From assembly GCF_963169125.1 (NCBI RefSeq), contig NC_084793.1, positions 137,618,297 through 137,682,296 on the forward strand: a stretch of DNA of 64,000 nt, in the 5' to 3' direction. Numbering within the stretch: the stretch's first letter is position 1; the number at the start of each line of letters is the position of its first letter. Under the pieces are notes generated by a model. That model did no database searches. It saw nothing but the letters and a program-made list of their open reading frames with translations, and was not told the origin of the DNA. Source of the DNA: Humulus lupulus (lineage: Eukaryota > Streptophyta > Magnoliopsida > Rosales > Cannabaceae). Of the stretch, positions 22,501-33,879 are shown piece after piece. Position numbers and translations under genes: made by a program.

Positions 22501-23201
22501 CTTTCCAGTATAAAGAAAAATCAAACTCACATACATGAATAGCTTCATACCCTAAACCAAGATCACACAACATTTTCTTAGCCTCATAATAAGACTGTGG
22601 AATCTTATTGTCTTTGGGAAATGCTTTCCAAAGTAAGTCAAGCAACAAGTCAAATGATTTGTTGGTCCAACCACACATAACTTTAATGTGCATTAAATTA
22701 ACAATAAATGTTAAGATTGAGAATGTTGTGCATCCAAAATACAACTCTTTTTCTGCTTCAGCAAATAAGTCAGGCAATGTATTCCTTTCATCGTTGTGGT
22801 CATTTGAATCTCCAAGGTTCACAAAATCACTATTCCGATGATATTGATTAGCTAAATCTTCTAATGCTGGTATCATATCGTCATTGTCTTCATTATCACT
22901 ATCACATGATATTTCATCTTCTTCACTATTTATTTCTACTTCCTCTCGGTCTTCGTTCACTTCTGTGATATCTTCCCCATGATACTCCCACGTAACATAT
23001 TTACTATAAAACCCCTTTACGAATATATGACGCTCAATTGTATCCAAGTCATGGTAATATAAGTTCATACATGAAAAACATGGACATCAAATCTTATTTT
23101 CACCATTTAAGTGAAGCGTTGATAATTTAATAAAATTTTTAAGTCCATCAAAATACTCCACCGATAATTTATTCTTTTGGAAAATCCAACTTTTATCTAT
23201 C
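19504..23201 (-). pseudogene. TNP2-like CACTA transposase
   Basis: Transposase that would bind and cut the CACTA ends. From 23201 the N-terminal Transpos_assoc-type region begins MIDKSWIFQKNKLS and has an in-frame TGA (23087-23089) just before CPCFSC. The next frame (23068-22010) carries an acidic linker, LLDLLWKAFPKDNKIPQSYY, CPICGHERYK and VRLGFATDGFNPFGD. It continues (21955-21371) with LWMTNDFPAYGTVSRYNTQG, ACPVCQD, and HNMDVMHIEKN. A one-base shift near 21372 leads to the DUF4218-like part (GLKSHDCHILLQRLLP). After decayed exons the last piece (20217-19504) is DUF4216-like (CIVNGVRYHT, ICDFYGVVDEIWE, VQKVNHRHIWDIP), ending in an acidic tail. Domain order matches the family; the stops and shift mean it is inactive. 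Confidence 0.9.
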
Positions 23202-23839
23202 ATTTTTCTATTGTATTTCGAACAAGTAGATGATGAATTATACTACATTGAGGAAATAATATACTTAATGTTAAAAAAAATTAAAAATAACATATTCTAC
23301 ATTAATACATATATAAAACAAATAAATAATTTTTTTTTTTAAGTAACATTAACAATATTGACAATAATATTTTCCATTATTTGGAAAATATTGAATTGTT
23401 TATTTTAACATTTTTCTAGTTACTGAACTGATAGAAATCTATTTATTCATGGGTATCCTACCCTGATGGATATGGAATTGCCCATAGAATTGGAGTTTTA
23501 GGGAGGGTGAAGGTATCCCAAAAAAAAAGTGATCATTAATCTTTAATATAATAGTACTCTCAATGGATACTCTACTCTATCATTCAAAATACCTTACAAA
23601 AACACTACTTTATCTGTTTTACCTTAAACCTTTACATTACACAATACATCAGCTTATTTTTCTTCTTGTTCTATATCCTTTAAATGTTATATTTTTAATA
23701 TATTTTATTCATTTTAAATATTTTCTTTAGCTATTACTAATATCATTATATTTTATAATATTTATAATATTTTTCAATATATTTTCTCAAACCAGTAATA
23801 TTGTAATATTATTATAATATAAACTATTTATATATTACA
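23202..23839. other. CACTA sequence upstream of TNP2, AT-rich
   Basis: About 640 bp of AT-rich sequence between the TNP2 start codon and Tat element C. No open frame is supported. It probably includes the 5' UTR or an intron of the transposase gene. Runs of TATAATATT near 23740-23830 are low complexity. Confidence 0.5.
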
Positions 23840-24452
23840 TGAAGTATATACAATTGGATGACATGGCAGATATTTTTAACACGTAGCTAACACCTGGCAG
23901 AGGTCCTGTTCGACTATCGACCAGGGAGATTGCCCTGACATAGCATGTGGATTTTATATACGACCAGTCTGGTCGTATACTTCGTATATTTTGAGAAGAT
24001 CTTATGCAATTGTAATCGTATCCGAAATTATCTCCCATAATTCCTGAGTATTCGATTATTTAGGAAAGAATATCTGTAACTAATTCATGTAATCCTCCTT
24101 GAGCCTATAAATAGAGAAGAAATAGCTCAAGGGAGAGAGCTCTTTTTCTTTTGGGGAACTCTTGGTTAATTATGAGTTTATGCTTTACAAGAGAATTATA
24201 GCTATTATCTTTCGATTGTATTATTCATCCCTCTAAGGCTTGTGAAACTTGAAGAACCCTAGCTCTTTGATCACTCCTTTGAGAATCAATATCAATAATA
24301 GCTTAAGTGGACGTAGGTCATTAACAATTCATGGGGCCGAACCACTATAATTTACTGTGTCATTTACTATTCTTTCCATTAGATCTATTTCAATACCTTC
24401 TATCACATCAAGCATTTGCCTCCGTGTCAGTTGACCAAAACAAGGGTCAACA
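23840..24452 (+). repeat. 5' LTR of Tat element C
   Basis: 613 bp; clear homology with the 3' LTR starts at 23855 (TGGATGACATGGCAGA) and runs to the end GGGTCAACA at 24452. The first 15 bases differ from the 3' LTR start, so this edge is approximate. Contains a TATA box at 24106-24114 (TATAAATAG). Confidence 0.88.
24106..24114 (+). promoter_or_regulatory. TATA box in the 5' LTR of element C
   Basis: TATAAATAG in GAGCCTATAAATAGAGAAG; the same motif is in the 3' LTR at 35151-35159. It would drive the genomic RNA of the element. Confidence 0.65.
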
Positions 24453-24474
24453 TTCTGGTGCTTTCATTGAGAGC
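24453..24474 (+). other. Primer-binding site region of element C
   Basis: TTC followed by TGGTGCTTTCATTGAGAGC directly after the LTR end. It starts with the TGG expected opposite a tRNA CCA end. I do not assign the tRNA. Confidence 0.65.
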
Positions 24475-24499
24475 TTGAGACGAGGTTGTTAAAGCACTA

Positions 24500-26757
24500 A
24501 TGGCAAAGACAACAAGGGAGACTGGGCAGGCGGCTAACGCTGCACCATCTCAACCTCCTCCTCCGGATATGGTTGAGAATGAGCCACACTTGGAGTTTGA
24601 TGAGGAGGAACTGGACTCCGAAACGCTGAGAAATACTCTGGGAGTATTGCAAGATGAACTGGCCAATTTGAGGGCCAGTCAAGAAAGTGCTGCGGAGACC
24701 ATGGCGCGATAGCAGTAAGAAATAGAGCGTCAGCACAAAGAACTGAGTGAAAGACAGGCAGAGATGGACCGTCGTCAGAGGGAGGCCATGGCAGCCCTCG
24801 AAGTCGCCCTCCAATTGGCTAGGTATCAGGCTGAACCTGCCTCGCAACCTGATCAACCCTCAAATGGGCCACCTCAAAGGGGTCCCAATCCTAGCCCTCC
24901 AATCCAGCCAACGAGCCCTCAACGGCCGGAGCCTCCACCAATGCCTCAGGATGATGTCCCAGCTAAGGACCTTGAGATGTAGCCTCCATCCCAGGCTGGT
25001 CGAGGCAATCCTCCGCATCCAAAGCAGAATAGGGCCGGGCAGCAACCCCTTAGCCCTAGACACCAGGGGGTGAAGAGCCGCACCCACCGAGCAGGGGACA
25101 TCGTCCTTTTGGCAACAGAAGGAACTCAGAGACAGGCTCTGCGGTCAGGGGCCCCCCATGGCATGATAATGCATGGGGACCTACCGACCAGCGCAGGCCT
25201 CCCCCTAACGCTTGGGAAGTTCCAACCCGAGGAGGCAACAAAGGAGACAGTCGGTCTCACCATAGCCAATCGAGGTTCAGAGATGGCCATGGCTACAATG
25301 AGGCCGACTCAGGCAGAGGGAATGCCGGTTGAGGAATGAGGAGAGAGGTGGAGGCAGAAGCCCACCACCTAGAGAAGACTAACGAGTGAGACGTAATGCT
25401 GGGGGGCAGCCCAGACAAAACAACATCTTTAACCGGCTCGGAGCCAACGAACAACGACAGAGAGACGACGACTTAAGGGATGTACTCAATGACCGCCGAG
25501 AACGGCACGACGAGTACATTCCCCCGGCACAAGAGGCCCCAGCAATTACTGAAGCCGTTCAAGCTCAGATAGATGCCCTGAACCAAGTAGTGCAACACTG
25601 GTCGGGGGAAAAACGTCTCACATCGAGTACGATAGGAGAAGGGGCACTCCTTTCGTCCAGAGGATTGCTGTGGCAGAAACTCCCAGTAAGTTTATAATTC
25701 CCACACTTTCGAACTTTGACGGGTATGGTGATCCGGTATCTCATGTCAACAAATTTGAGATACAAATGGACATTTAGAAGGTGTCCGAAGACGCTCGGTG
25801 CAGGATCTTCCCTGCAACACTTTCTGATGCTGCACAGGAGTGGTTCTTTAAGTTCCCTCTTGCAAGTATTGAATCTTGGGAGATGTTCTTAAAGGAGTTT
25901 TACGGAAAATTCTATGCGGGTCATGTGCACCCAACTGAGGCAAATCAGTTGGTTGAGATACGCCAGCAAGAAGGAGAACCACTGAAAGACTACGTCCAGC
26001 GTTTCATGTGAGCTGCGGTTGGGGCCAAAACATTGGGAGATGAAGGAAAAATGATGGCCCTAACTGCAGGAGTTAGGCGCCGTACGCCTATGTGGAGTAG
26101 CCCCCGAAAACATGGGGTTAAAATTACCCAAGAATTTTTGGATCGAGCTGATCGATACATCAAGCTCGAAGATGCGATTGCCAGTGAGGGAAATACCCCA
26201 ATTAAAGATAAGGGGACTGAAGACCCCACCAAACCCGCCAATGGGGCAAAGCCCAATGGCAACGGCAAAAGAAATGGGAATGGCAACGGAAAGAATGGGG
26301 GGAAGAGGCCCCATAACGACCCTCCACTTTTGAGAGCAAGCGCGCTAAGGGAAACTGTTATGAGCCACAGTTCACCAACTACACTGCCCTTGTCGGGTCT
26401 TGAGCAAAGGTGTATCAGGACACGAGTTCCAGTGTGCCTTACAAAAGACCCGCTGCCATTCGAAAGGATATTTCGAAAAGGGATACCACCAAGTTCTGTT
26501 GTTTTCACAATGAATACGGACACAATATGAACGAGTGTAACCAGTTGAAGGATGAAATCGAGTTCCTTATTAGACAAGGACACTTGAGAAGATACGTGTG
26601 GGCCTCGAGAACTTCCCAACGAGAGGCTCCAGGTGGCAACGAGCAGGCGCCTACGCGCCAACGCTCGCCACCTTTACAGCCTAACCCCGTGGCTGGCACC
26701 TTACTCACCATCTGCGGAGGCCCGCACCTTGCGGGAAACAATGGAAAGGCAAGATAA
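24500..26757 (+). pseudogene. Gag of Tat element C
   Basis: Starts ATGGCAAAGACAACAAGG with a Pro-rich N terminus and a coiled coil (about 24620-24840), then a long Pro/Arg-rich linker. Stops at 24710-24712 and 24980-24982 and frame changes follow. The Gag core (25600-26010) has FIIPTLSNFDGYGDP, then CRIFPATLSDAAQEWFFKF and WEMFLKEFYGKFYAG. The C-terminal zinc finger KFCCFHNEYGHNMNECNQLK (about 26490-26550) is in the same frame as pol, ending at a TAA (26755-26757). At least three frame changes (24982-25386, near 25610, near 26320) break it. Confidence 0.88.
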
Positions 26758-26796
26758 CGATATGCTCGGACCCTACGCCACGACCAGGACATCGAG

Positions 26797-27420
26797 ATGA
26801 TGAATGTGGAGGACCGGGCATCAAAGAAGGCTCGGACAGAGGATGGTGAAATATCCTTCTCTGATTGCGACGCCCAGCACGTCTGGTTCCCACATTCCGA
26901 TCCACTGGTCGTGGATGTTCAAATTGCCAACATGATGGTGAAAAAAGTGCTGGTCGATACGGGAAGTTCAATTAACATCTTGTATAAATCTTCGCTAGAA
27001 CGAATGAAGTTTTCCGTCAAGGACTTGGAGCCCTGCAACCAAACAATATATGGTTTCTCTGGTGAGGGACTCGCTCCAACAGGGTTAATCAAGCTTCCAG
27101 TAACAGCAGGTACAATGCCCGCTACCAGGACATTACTCACTACTTTCATAGTAGTTGATTGTCCTTCGGCCTACAATGCTGTAATTGCAAGACCCATACT
27201 GGTTGACCTTCGGGCCGTCACCTCTATATGGCACTTGGCCATGAAATTCCCAACAGACGCAGGGGTAGGACGCGTGTTGGGAAACCAGAGGGAAGCAAGG
27301 GAGTGCTACAATGCCTCAATCACTAAGGCCAAGAAAGGTATGTCGAGGAGTGCTCCCCCAGAAAAGTTGCAGATGGCCATTGATGTACAAGCCCAATCAG
27401 GTGATGAAATCACCAAATAG
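26797..27420 (+). pseudogene. Aspartic protease of Tat element C
   Basis: Retroviral-type protease with an intact active-site motif VLVDTGSSINIL (about 26949-26984), then YGFSGEGLAPTGLIKLPV and FIVVDCPSAYNAVIARP. The usual Leu-Gly before RP/W at the domain end is Ile-Ala. The frame is shared with the gag zinc finger upstream and RT downstream; an in-frame TAG at 27418-27420 ends this stretch. Confidence 0.92.
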
Positions 27421-29418
27421 GGTGTTGCCCAAAGTGAGGATAGAGACTTGGATCCTCGCTTTGGGGATTTTGAAAAAGATGTAGGACTTGTCGAGGACCT
27501 TGAGGAGGTCCAACTTGACAAAAATTTTCCAACCAGAGTTGTAAAGGTCGGCAAAAATTTAGATGCAACAACAAAACACACACTGGTGGAATTTTTGAGG
27601 AAGAACCAGGAAGTTTTTGCCTGGTCACATAAAGACATGGCTGGGATAGATCCTGCAGTAATCAGCCATGTCCTGAACGTTGACAAAAGCTTTCCACCCG
27701 TGCAACAGAAAAGAAGGCTGCTCGATAAAGACAGATAGAAATCCTTGAAAGAGGAAGTTGAAAAACTAAAGGAGAATGGGTTCATCAGGGTGGAATTTTA
27801 TCTATCGTGGGTCTCTAATCCAGCACTGGTTCCCAAGCCGAATGGCAAATGGCAAACCTGTGTGGATTTCACAGACCTTAATGAAGCTTGCCCTAAAGAT
27901 TGCTTCCCACTCCCAAGGATTGACCAGCTGGTCGATGCAACTGCAGGCCATGAGATCCTTTCTTTCATGGATGCATACTCGGGATACAATCAAATTAGTA
28001 TGCATCCCCCTGACGAGGATCACACTAGTTTTCAGATCGATACAGGGCTATACTGTTACAAAGTAATGCCCTTCGGACTGAAAAACGCTGGTGCGACTTA
28101 CCAGCGACTAGTTAACCACATGTTTAAGGAGTTAATCGGAGTAAACATGGAGGTGTACTTTGATGACATGTTGGTAAAGTCAAAAAAGGCAGAAGGACAT
28201 GTGAAAGATCTGCAAGAGTGTTTCAATGTTTTGAATAAATATCAGATGAAACTAAATCCTCTCAAGTGTTCCTTCGGAGTAGGATCATGGAAGTTCTTGG
28301 GGTTCATCGTTAATTCGAGAGGAATCAAGGCTAATCCTGAAAAGATCAAGGCCCTGATCAATATGAAATCGCCAGTAAAGATCAAAGATGTGCAAAGTCT
28401 GATTGGAAGAATTGCCGCGCTTAGTAGATTTATTTCAAAATCAACGGATAAGTGCGTCCCTTTCTTTAATCTACTTAGGGGCAACAAGAAGTTCGAGTGG
28501 ACTGAAGACTGTGAACAGGCTTTTCAAGCCTTAAAAGCCCACATGGCGCAGCCTCCCGTCTTATCAAAGCCTATAGATGGGGAAACTTTGTTCATATACT
28601 TGGCGATCACCGAATATGCTGCTAGTGCGGTGCTAGTGAGAGAAGAAGAAGGTGTACAAAAGGCGGTGTATTATGTGAGCAAGAGGTTAATCGGAGCTGA
28701 GTTGAGATATCCTCCCATCGAAAGATTAGCCCATTGCCTAATTTTGGCCTCGAGGAAGTTACGTCCTTACTTCCAAGCCCATCTAATTACAATCTTGACT
28801 GATCAGCCCCTTCGGCAAGTTTTGCAAAAGTCAGAGGCTGCTGGTCGTTTGTTGAAATGGGCAGTCGAACTCGGTCAGTTCGATATCACATACTCACTGC
28901 GAGCAGCAATAAAAGGACAAATCTTGGCTGATTTCATTGTTGAATTCACCGAACTCCCAGACAGCAGGCAGGGTGAAAAGACTAGTGCGCCTGAGCCTCA
29001 AGTTGAAGCTCCTTCGTGGAAGCTATTCATGGATGGATCATCCAACGAATCTCACGCAGGAGCAGGAGTGATATTGATAATGCCGAAAGGGCATCGATTT
29101 CACTTCGCAATTAGGTTTGACTTCACCGCTTCAAACAACGAAGCCGAGTATGAAGCCCTACTCGCTGGGTTAAGGTTGGCCAAAGACATGAGCATTAAAG
29201 TGCTGGATATTTATAGTGATTCAAGACTGGTAGTGAATCAAGTCTTAGGGGAGTATCAAGCACGAGGTCTGAAAATGGTGGCCTATCTGAACAAAACCAA
29301 AGATCTGTTGGCACAATTTGAAAAATATACCCTCCAGCAAATACCTTGAGATAAGAATTCAAACGCAAATGCCTTAGCCAAACTCGCGAGTGCAAAGGAT
29401 GCTGACACTTTAAATATA
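27421..29418 (+). pseudogene. Reverse transcriptase and RNase H of Tat element C
   Basis: After the linker (FAWSHKDMAGIDP) and an in-frame TAG (27736-27738) come RT motifs: GKWQTCVDFTDLNEACPKD, LSFMDAYSGYNQI, VMPFGLKNAGATYQRLV and the catalytic VYFDDMLVKSKK (about 28150-28190). The connection ends QPLRQVLQKSEAAGRLLKW. RNase H (from about 29010) has LFMDGSSNESHAGAG, SNNEAEYEALLAGL and DIYSDSRLVVNQV, then an in-frame TGA (29347-29349) before NANALAKLAS. RT residues look complete; only nonsense codons disable it. Confidence 0.93.
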
Positions 29419-30729
29419 GTGCCAGCTGAACGGCTGCACGAGCCAAGAATACGAGCAGACGAAACCAATATGGAGGTCCGGTTAGCAAATACATTGATGG
29501 CACCATACCTGGAGTTTCTCACGAGCGGTATACTACCAGCAGATAGAAACAAAGCCAGGACCCTTCAGAGACAGGTTGCTGGGTATATACTGGTCGATGG
29601 TGTTCTTTACCGAAGAGGATACTCAATGCCACTACTCAGGTGTGTTACACCAGAAAAGGCTAAAGAATTGATGAAGGAAGTACATGAAGGCTTCTGTGGA
29701 GACCATGCTAGGGGGCAGAGATTATCAAAGAAGATTCTAAGGCAAGGTTATTTCTGGCCAACAATGAACGAAGACTCGATGAAGTTTGTGCGAAAATGTG
29801 ATAAGTGTAAGAGATTTTCCAAGATGCCACGGGCACCTCCTAATGAGTTAAAGCAAATGCAAAGTCCATGGCCCTTCGTAGTATGGGAAATAGATTTAAA
29901 CGAGTCCTTGCCCACAGGAAAAGGTGGAGTGAAATACGCAGTTGTGGCGGTTGACTACTTCACCAAATGGGTCGAGGCCGAGCCACTCACAACCATAATG
30001 ACAAAGAAGGTACTTGATTTTGTCATCAAGAACATTGCTTGTCGATATGGATTTCCAAGAAAGATTGTCTCGGACAATGGCACCCAGTTTGATAGTGACA
30101 TGTTCACAGATTTCTGCGAAAGGCATGGCATAATCAAGAGCTTTTCTTCAGTTGCTCATCCGCAAGCAAACGGGCAAGTCAAAGTAGTAAATAAGACATT
30201 GAAGGATACTTTGAAGAAAAGGCTCGAGGAAGCTAAAGGAGCATGGCCAGAACAGCTTCCTGAAGTACCCTGGTCGTATAGAACTTATCACCGAACAGCA
30301 ACAGGTCATACCTCATTTTCCTTGGCATATGGGTATGAAGCTATGTTGCCTGTCGAGTTAGATCCGCCCTCGCATCGAAGAATCACATACGACCCAGGCC
30401 AAAATAGCCAACTATTGATGGAGTCCCTAGACCTGATCGAGGAGAAACGGGAAAAAGCCCAACTCCGAGTAGCTGCGTACTAGCAAAAAGTCGCTCTATA
30501 TTTTAACTCTAAAGTAAAAGAAAGAAAGTTCAACGTCGGAGACTTAGTGCTTCGAAGAGTTTTCTTAAACACTCGCGACCCAGCTGATGGAGTACTCAGA
30601 CCAAACTGGGAAGGACCCTACCAGATTGAAGAAGTCGTTCATCTAGGCACCTATAAACTTGCATGCTTAAATTGGGATCTCGTTCTGCGTTATTGGAATG
30701 GAGAACACCTGCGCAAGTACTATCATTAA
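29419..30729 (+). pseudogene. Integrase of Tat element C, catalytic Glu changed to Lys
   Basis: HHCC region (VHEGFCGDHA, then KCDKCKRF), core with Asp in VVAVDYFTKWVEAEP and Asp in KIVSDNGTQFDSDMF. The third catalytic residue lies in ANGQVKVVNK, where the expected Glu is Lys (AAA at 30181-30183, one base from GAA). C-terminal region: SFSLAYGYEAMLPVEL, then a stop (TAG 30481-30483), then in-frame VGDLVLRRVFLNTRDP and WEGPYQIEEV to the final stop at 30727-30729. The Lys change alone should abolish strand transfer. Confidence 0.92.
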
Positions 30730-31404
30730 ACAGTCCTTCTTAAAGGACTAGCTTGTATTAATTTTTACTTTTTACAAGTTTTGGAAAAGGGTTAGTCATG
30801 TTATATGGCTAATCGCTTATAAGTGTAAGATCTTTCAAAGATCACTCGTAAAGACACGTTTAGTCCATTTGAATACGAGAATTATAAGGGACTGTGCGCA
30901 GCTAGTCATTCTTGCCAAACTTTGTAATTTTTTACAAGTATTTGTTCATTACGTGTGTTGTTTTGCTATATTATAAGTTCTACATTTTATACCGAGCAGT
31001 AATGTTCGTACAGGTTTTGGTCAAGGCAAGTGACCAAGGACCTAAAGCTCCTCAGTCACTTGGGGGGCATATAAGGTACATCGATAGCAAAGCATACCAA
31101 GAGGTATGTAAACACATGAACAAAATAAGTGAAAGCATACTACAGTACTTAGAGTATTTTTCAAAATTTATATTTTGAAAAATCAAGCCAAAGTACTATG
31201 CTAGGTTCGGTCATGCGAACAGATGTTATAATAAAGTAAAAATATTATAATGTCATTGGAATCCTTTTACACCGCGAGCAGTATTGCTCGGATGTAACTG
31301 TTCAAGTAAAAGTAAAATAGCTGCCCTTGCAACAATAAAAAAAATTGTCTTTACATCACGACCCGTGGGTTGTGTAGTTGAGATAAATAAAAGAAAAAAA
31401 AGAA
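30730..31404. other. Untranslated region of element C between pol and the antisense gene
   Basis: No supported coding sequence. Short direct and inverted motifs occur (AAGATCTTTCAAAGATC near 30827; GAGCAGTAATGTTCG and GAGCAGTATTGCTCGG near 30994 and 31275). It separates the convergent 3' ends of pol and aORF, so it may hold both polyadenylation sites. Confidence 0.5.
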
Positions 31405-33879
31405 CTAAGGAGCTGGAGGGTCTTGAGGAGCGCCTTGGTCGACGGTTGGGCCAGCTTCAGTGTCTGCGCCATCTATCCCTGCTGTCAGGGAAATCTCTGG
31501 GGAAGCAGGCACTTCAGTCTTCTCTTCTTCTTCCAGACGAATGGCACACTGCGTCATTAAAGTCCTCCTTAAGCGTTCGGACAGATAGTTGAAGTTAGCC
31601 TCCCAGTTGTGCTTCCAGAACTCGTAGAAGCAAAGATGAGTGGCTTCCTTGTACTTCTCCAAGTTCTTGGCTCCAGCCTCCTCAAGCTCCTGCACTCGTT
31701 TTCTGAGTTCCTCTGCCTCCTGCCCGCTGGCGATCAGGTCAAGCTCAAGCTGTATAGCTTCTTGATAGTTGAGCTTGGCGCTTTCCCTGAACTTTTCCCT
31801 AGATTCGTTGGATTTCTTCAGGGCGTCCCGGGTTTCCAGCAGCTCCTTGGTTAGAGTAGCTTTGTCCTCGAGCAGTTCTTCTTTCTGCTTGGACAACTCC
31901 ATCTTCTCTGCAAGAAACTTGCCATTCAGTTTGGTAAGCTCGTTGTTTGTAGCTTCAAGTGCTTTCTTGGACTCGGCAAGCCTGGCGTCGAAGTTCTTGC
32001 CCTGAGACACCAATGCCCCAGCACGGCGCCAGCCAGCGGGTACGGTCAGCAGTCCCTGAAGTTAGACAGAAGAAGATAAAGTAAAGGTAGGGAATCGAAA
32101 ATAAATGTTACATCAGTAGGAGTTGACTTACGCTAACTATCTTGTTCAGCCCTCTATTGAGAACTTGATCAGCTTCCATAGAGGTAGTTTCAGTGATAGC
32201 TGTCTGGCTGCATTTATGCTTGGAGAGCTTGTATATTCTCTCCCTAGCAGAATTGACCACGAGGCTGGGCAGGGAGCCTTCAGGCTAAGTGTGCAAGGTT
32301 TGGCTGCTAGGAGCCTTAGGAGAAGGCTGCTGGTCGGCGGGATTTGAGGCCGGCTGCTCGAGAGGCGATGGAGGTGGTGAGTTCTCCTTCGAAGGGGCTG
32401 TGGCTAGAGGGTCGTCAGTGCGGGCCTTCTTTGAGGTAGTCTTACTGCTCTCCCCTCAAGCCCTCTTGCTGTCCTTCTTTTGGCTAGAAGAGATGGTAGC
32501 AGTCCTGTAGTGCTCGAACACGTCCTCAGAGTCCATATCTGCACAAAGGAAACAATGCGAGCAGTAAGACAAGATGGTCACACAGGGCCAAAAAATGAAA
32601 GAGAAAAGATTATGACTAAATTACCTGCTCTACAACTATTGGTCGCTACATTATTTACTGAACTACTTACTGCCTGGAAGAAATCTGAATTTAAGATGGG
32701 ATAATTCTTAAAGTTGCCATCCCCGTCAAACAGATGACAGGGAATCGGAAAATTGTTTAAAAGCGAAATTACTATACCATTATCATTCGACGAGTCGTCA
32801 AAGAGTTTGGTAGGCTCGGCAACCTTCTGTTTTCCTTTTCCTTTGGGAGCCGGGGGACTCTCTGCTCGAGGAGTGCTAGCAGGTTCCCTGATTGTGACCC
32901 CAGTTGGTCTCCTCCGCAGAGGAGACGCTTGAGGTTGCTGCTTGGGTTCCCCTTCGGCGCGAGCACTCCCCGATAAAGGCCCCTTCGTCTTTGATTGGGG
33001 GGCCCAAAGGCCGGCCAACCTAAGGTTAGCCTCAGTAACCAGGGCCTTGACACTCTTTTCAGCATCTAGCATGCCAGCGAAGAGTGCCGCCCTCGACACC
33101 ATCCCCAGAGTTGGGTTTGGTCGTAGCCACGGGCCTGGAATATGTCAAACGTTTAAAATACTGTGGAGGAAAATACCAAGTGAAGAATTCAGCTACTAAT
33201 AAGAAGGTTTTACCTCCACGAGCGAAGGCCAGATTGTCCGTGACCAGGTCAGGCGTAAGGAAGTACTTCTGGTGGTACCTCCCCACGTTTGAGATGTGGG
33301 TTGTGTCAGTCAGGAAAGTGCGCCCAGTTTCTTGATGACAAAGATTGAAGAACCCCGTGCCTTCTTGGTTGGGGTTAGACTTGAGGTCGAACAGGTAGTT
33401 GACCTCATGTGGCGACGGCACATGCCATTTTTTCTGGCTATACAGGATATTGAGTGTAGCAAGCATTCTATATCCGTTTGGGGTAATTTGGAAGGGGGAA
33501 CTCCAATATAGTTGGCCACCCCCTGAAAGAAAGCATAAAGAGGCAAAGTGGCTCCTACCTCAATATGAAATCGCGACCAGGCGTTGTAGGCACCTCCAGG
33601 CAGATTAGCCCTTTGGTCTGGGTTAGGTTTGACTAGGGTCACCCCTGTCAAATTGTATTTGTTTAAGTAATTGGTGATCATTCTGATCGTCACCTTACTT
33701 TCAGAGACTATATGCCACTCGACGTCCGGCTGAGTAGTGTGTCGAGGGCGGGCATGCCTTTGCACATTTGGATCAGGAGCATTTTCGTCTCGACCACTGG
33801 TAGAGGGAGCATCAGTAGTAGCCTGATGGGAAGTGTTGGGAGTTTTTCTTTTTCGAGCTTTGGTTTTGGTACGAGCCAT
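31405..33879 (-). pseudogene. Five-exon antisense gene (aORF) of Tat element C
   Basis: A spliced gene opposite to gag-pol. The start ATG at 33879 gives MARTKTKARKRKTPN, a basic, nuclear-signal-like N terminus. A globular region follows (WHIVSESKVTIRMITNYL; NAWSRFHIEVGATLPLYAFF; ILYSQKKWHVPSPHEV), with a one-base slip in a run of Cs near 33496. Introns: 33135-33213, 32539-32624 and 32056-32131, all GT-AG and joined in phase. The third exon (33134-32625) has a Ser/Pro/Arg-rich linker, the fourth (32538-32132) a Ser/Pro/Lys-rich segment, the last (32055-31405) a coiled coil of about 140 residues and an acidic tail. Decay is limited (a stop near 32459, another near 32285, the slip). Extra ORFs of this kind are known in Tat elements; the function is unknown. 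Confidence 0.82.

Noticed and set aside
25990..26661. 223-codon minus-strand frame
   Set aside because: Mirror of the gag region of Tat element C; no known family.
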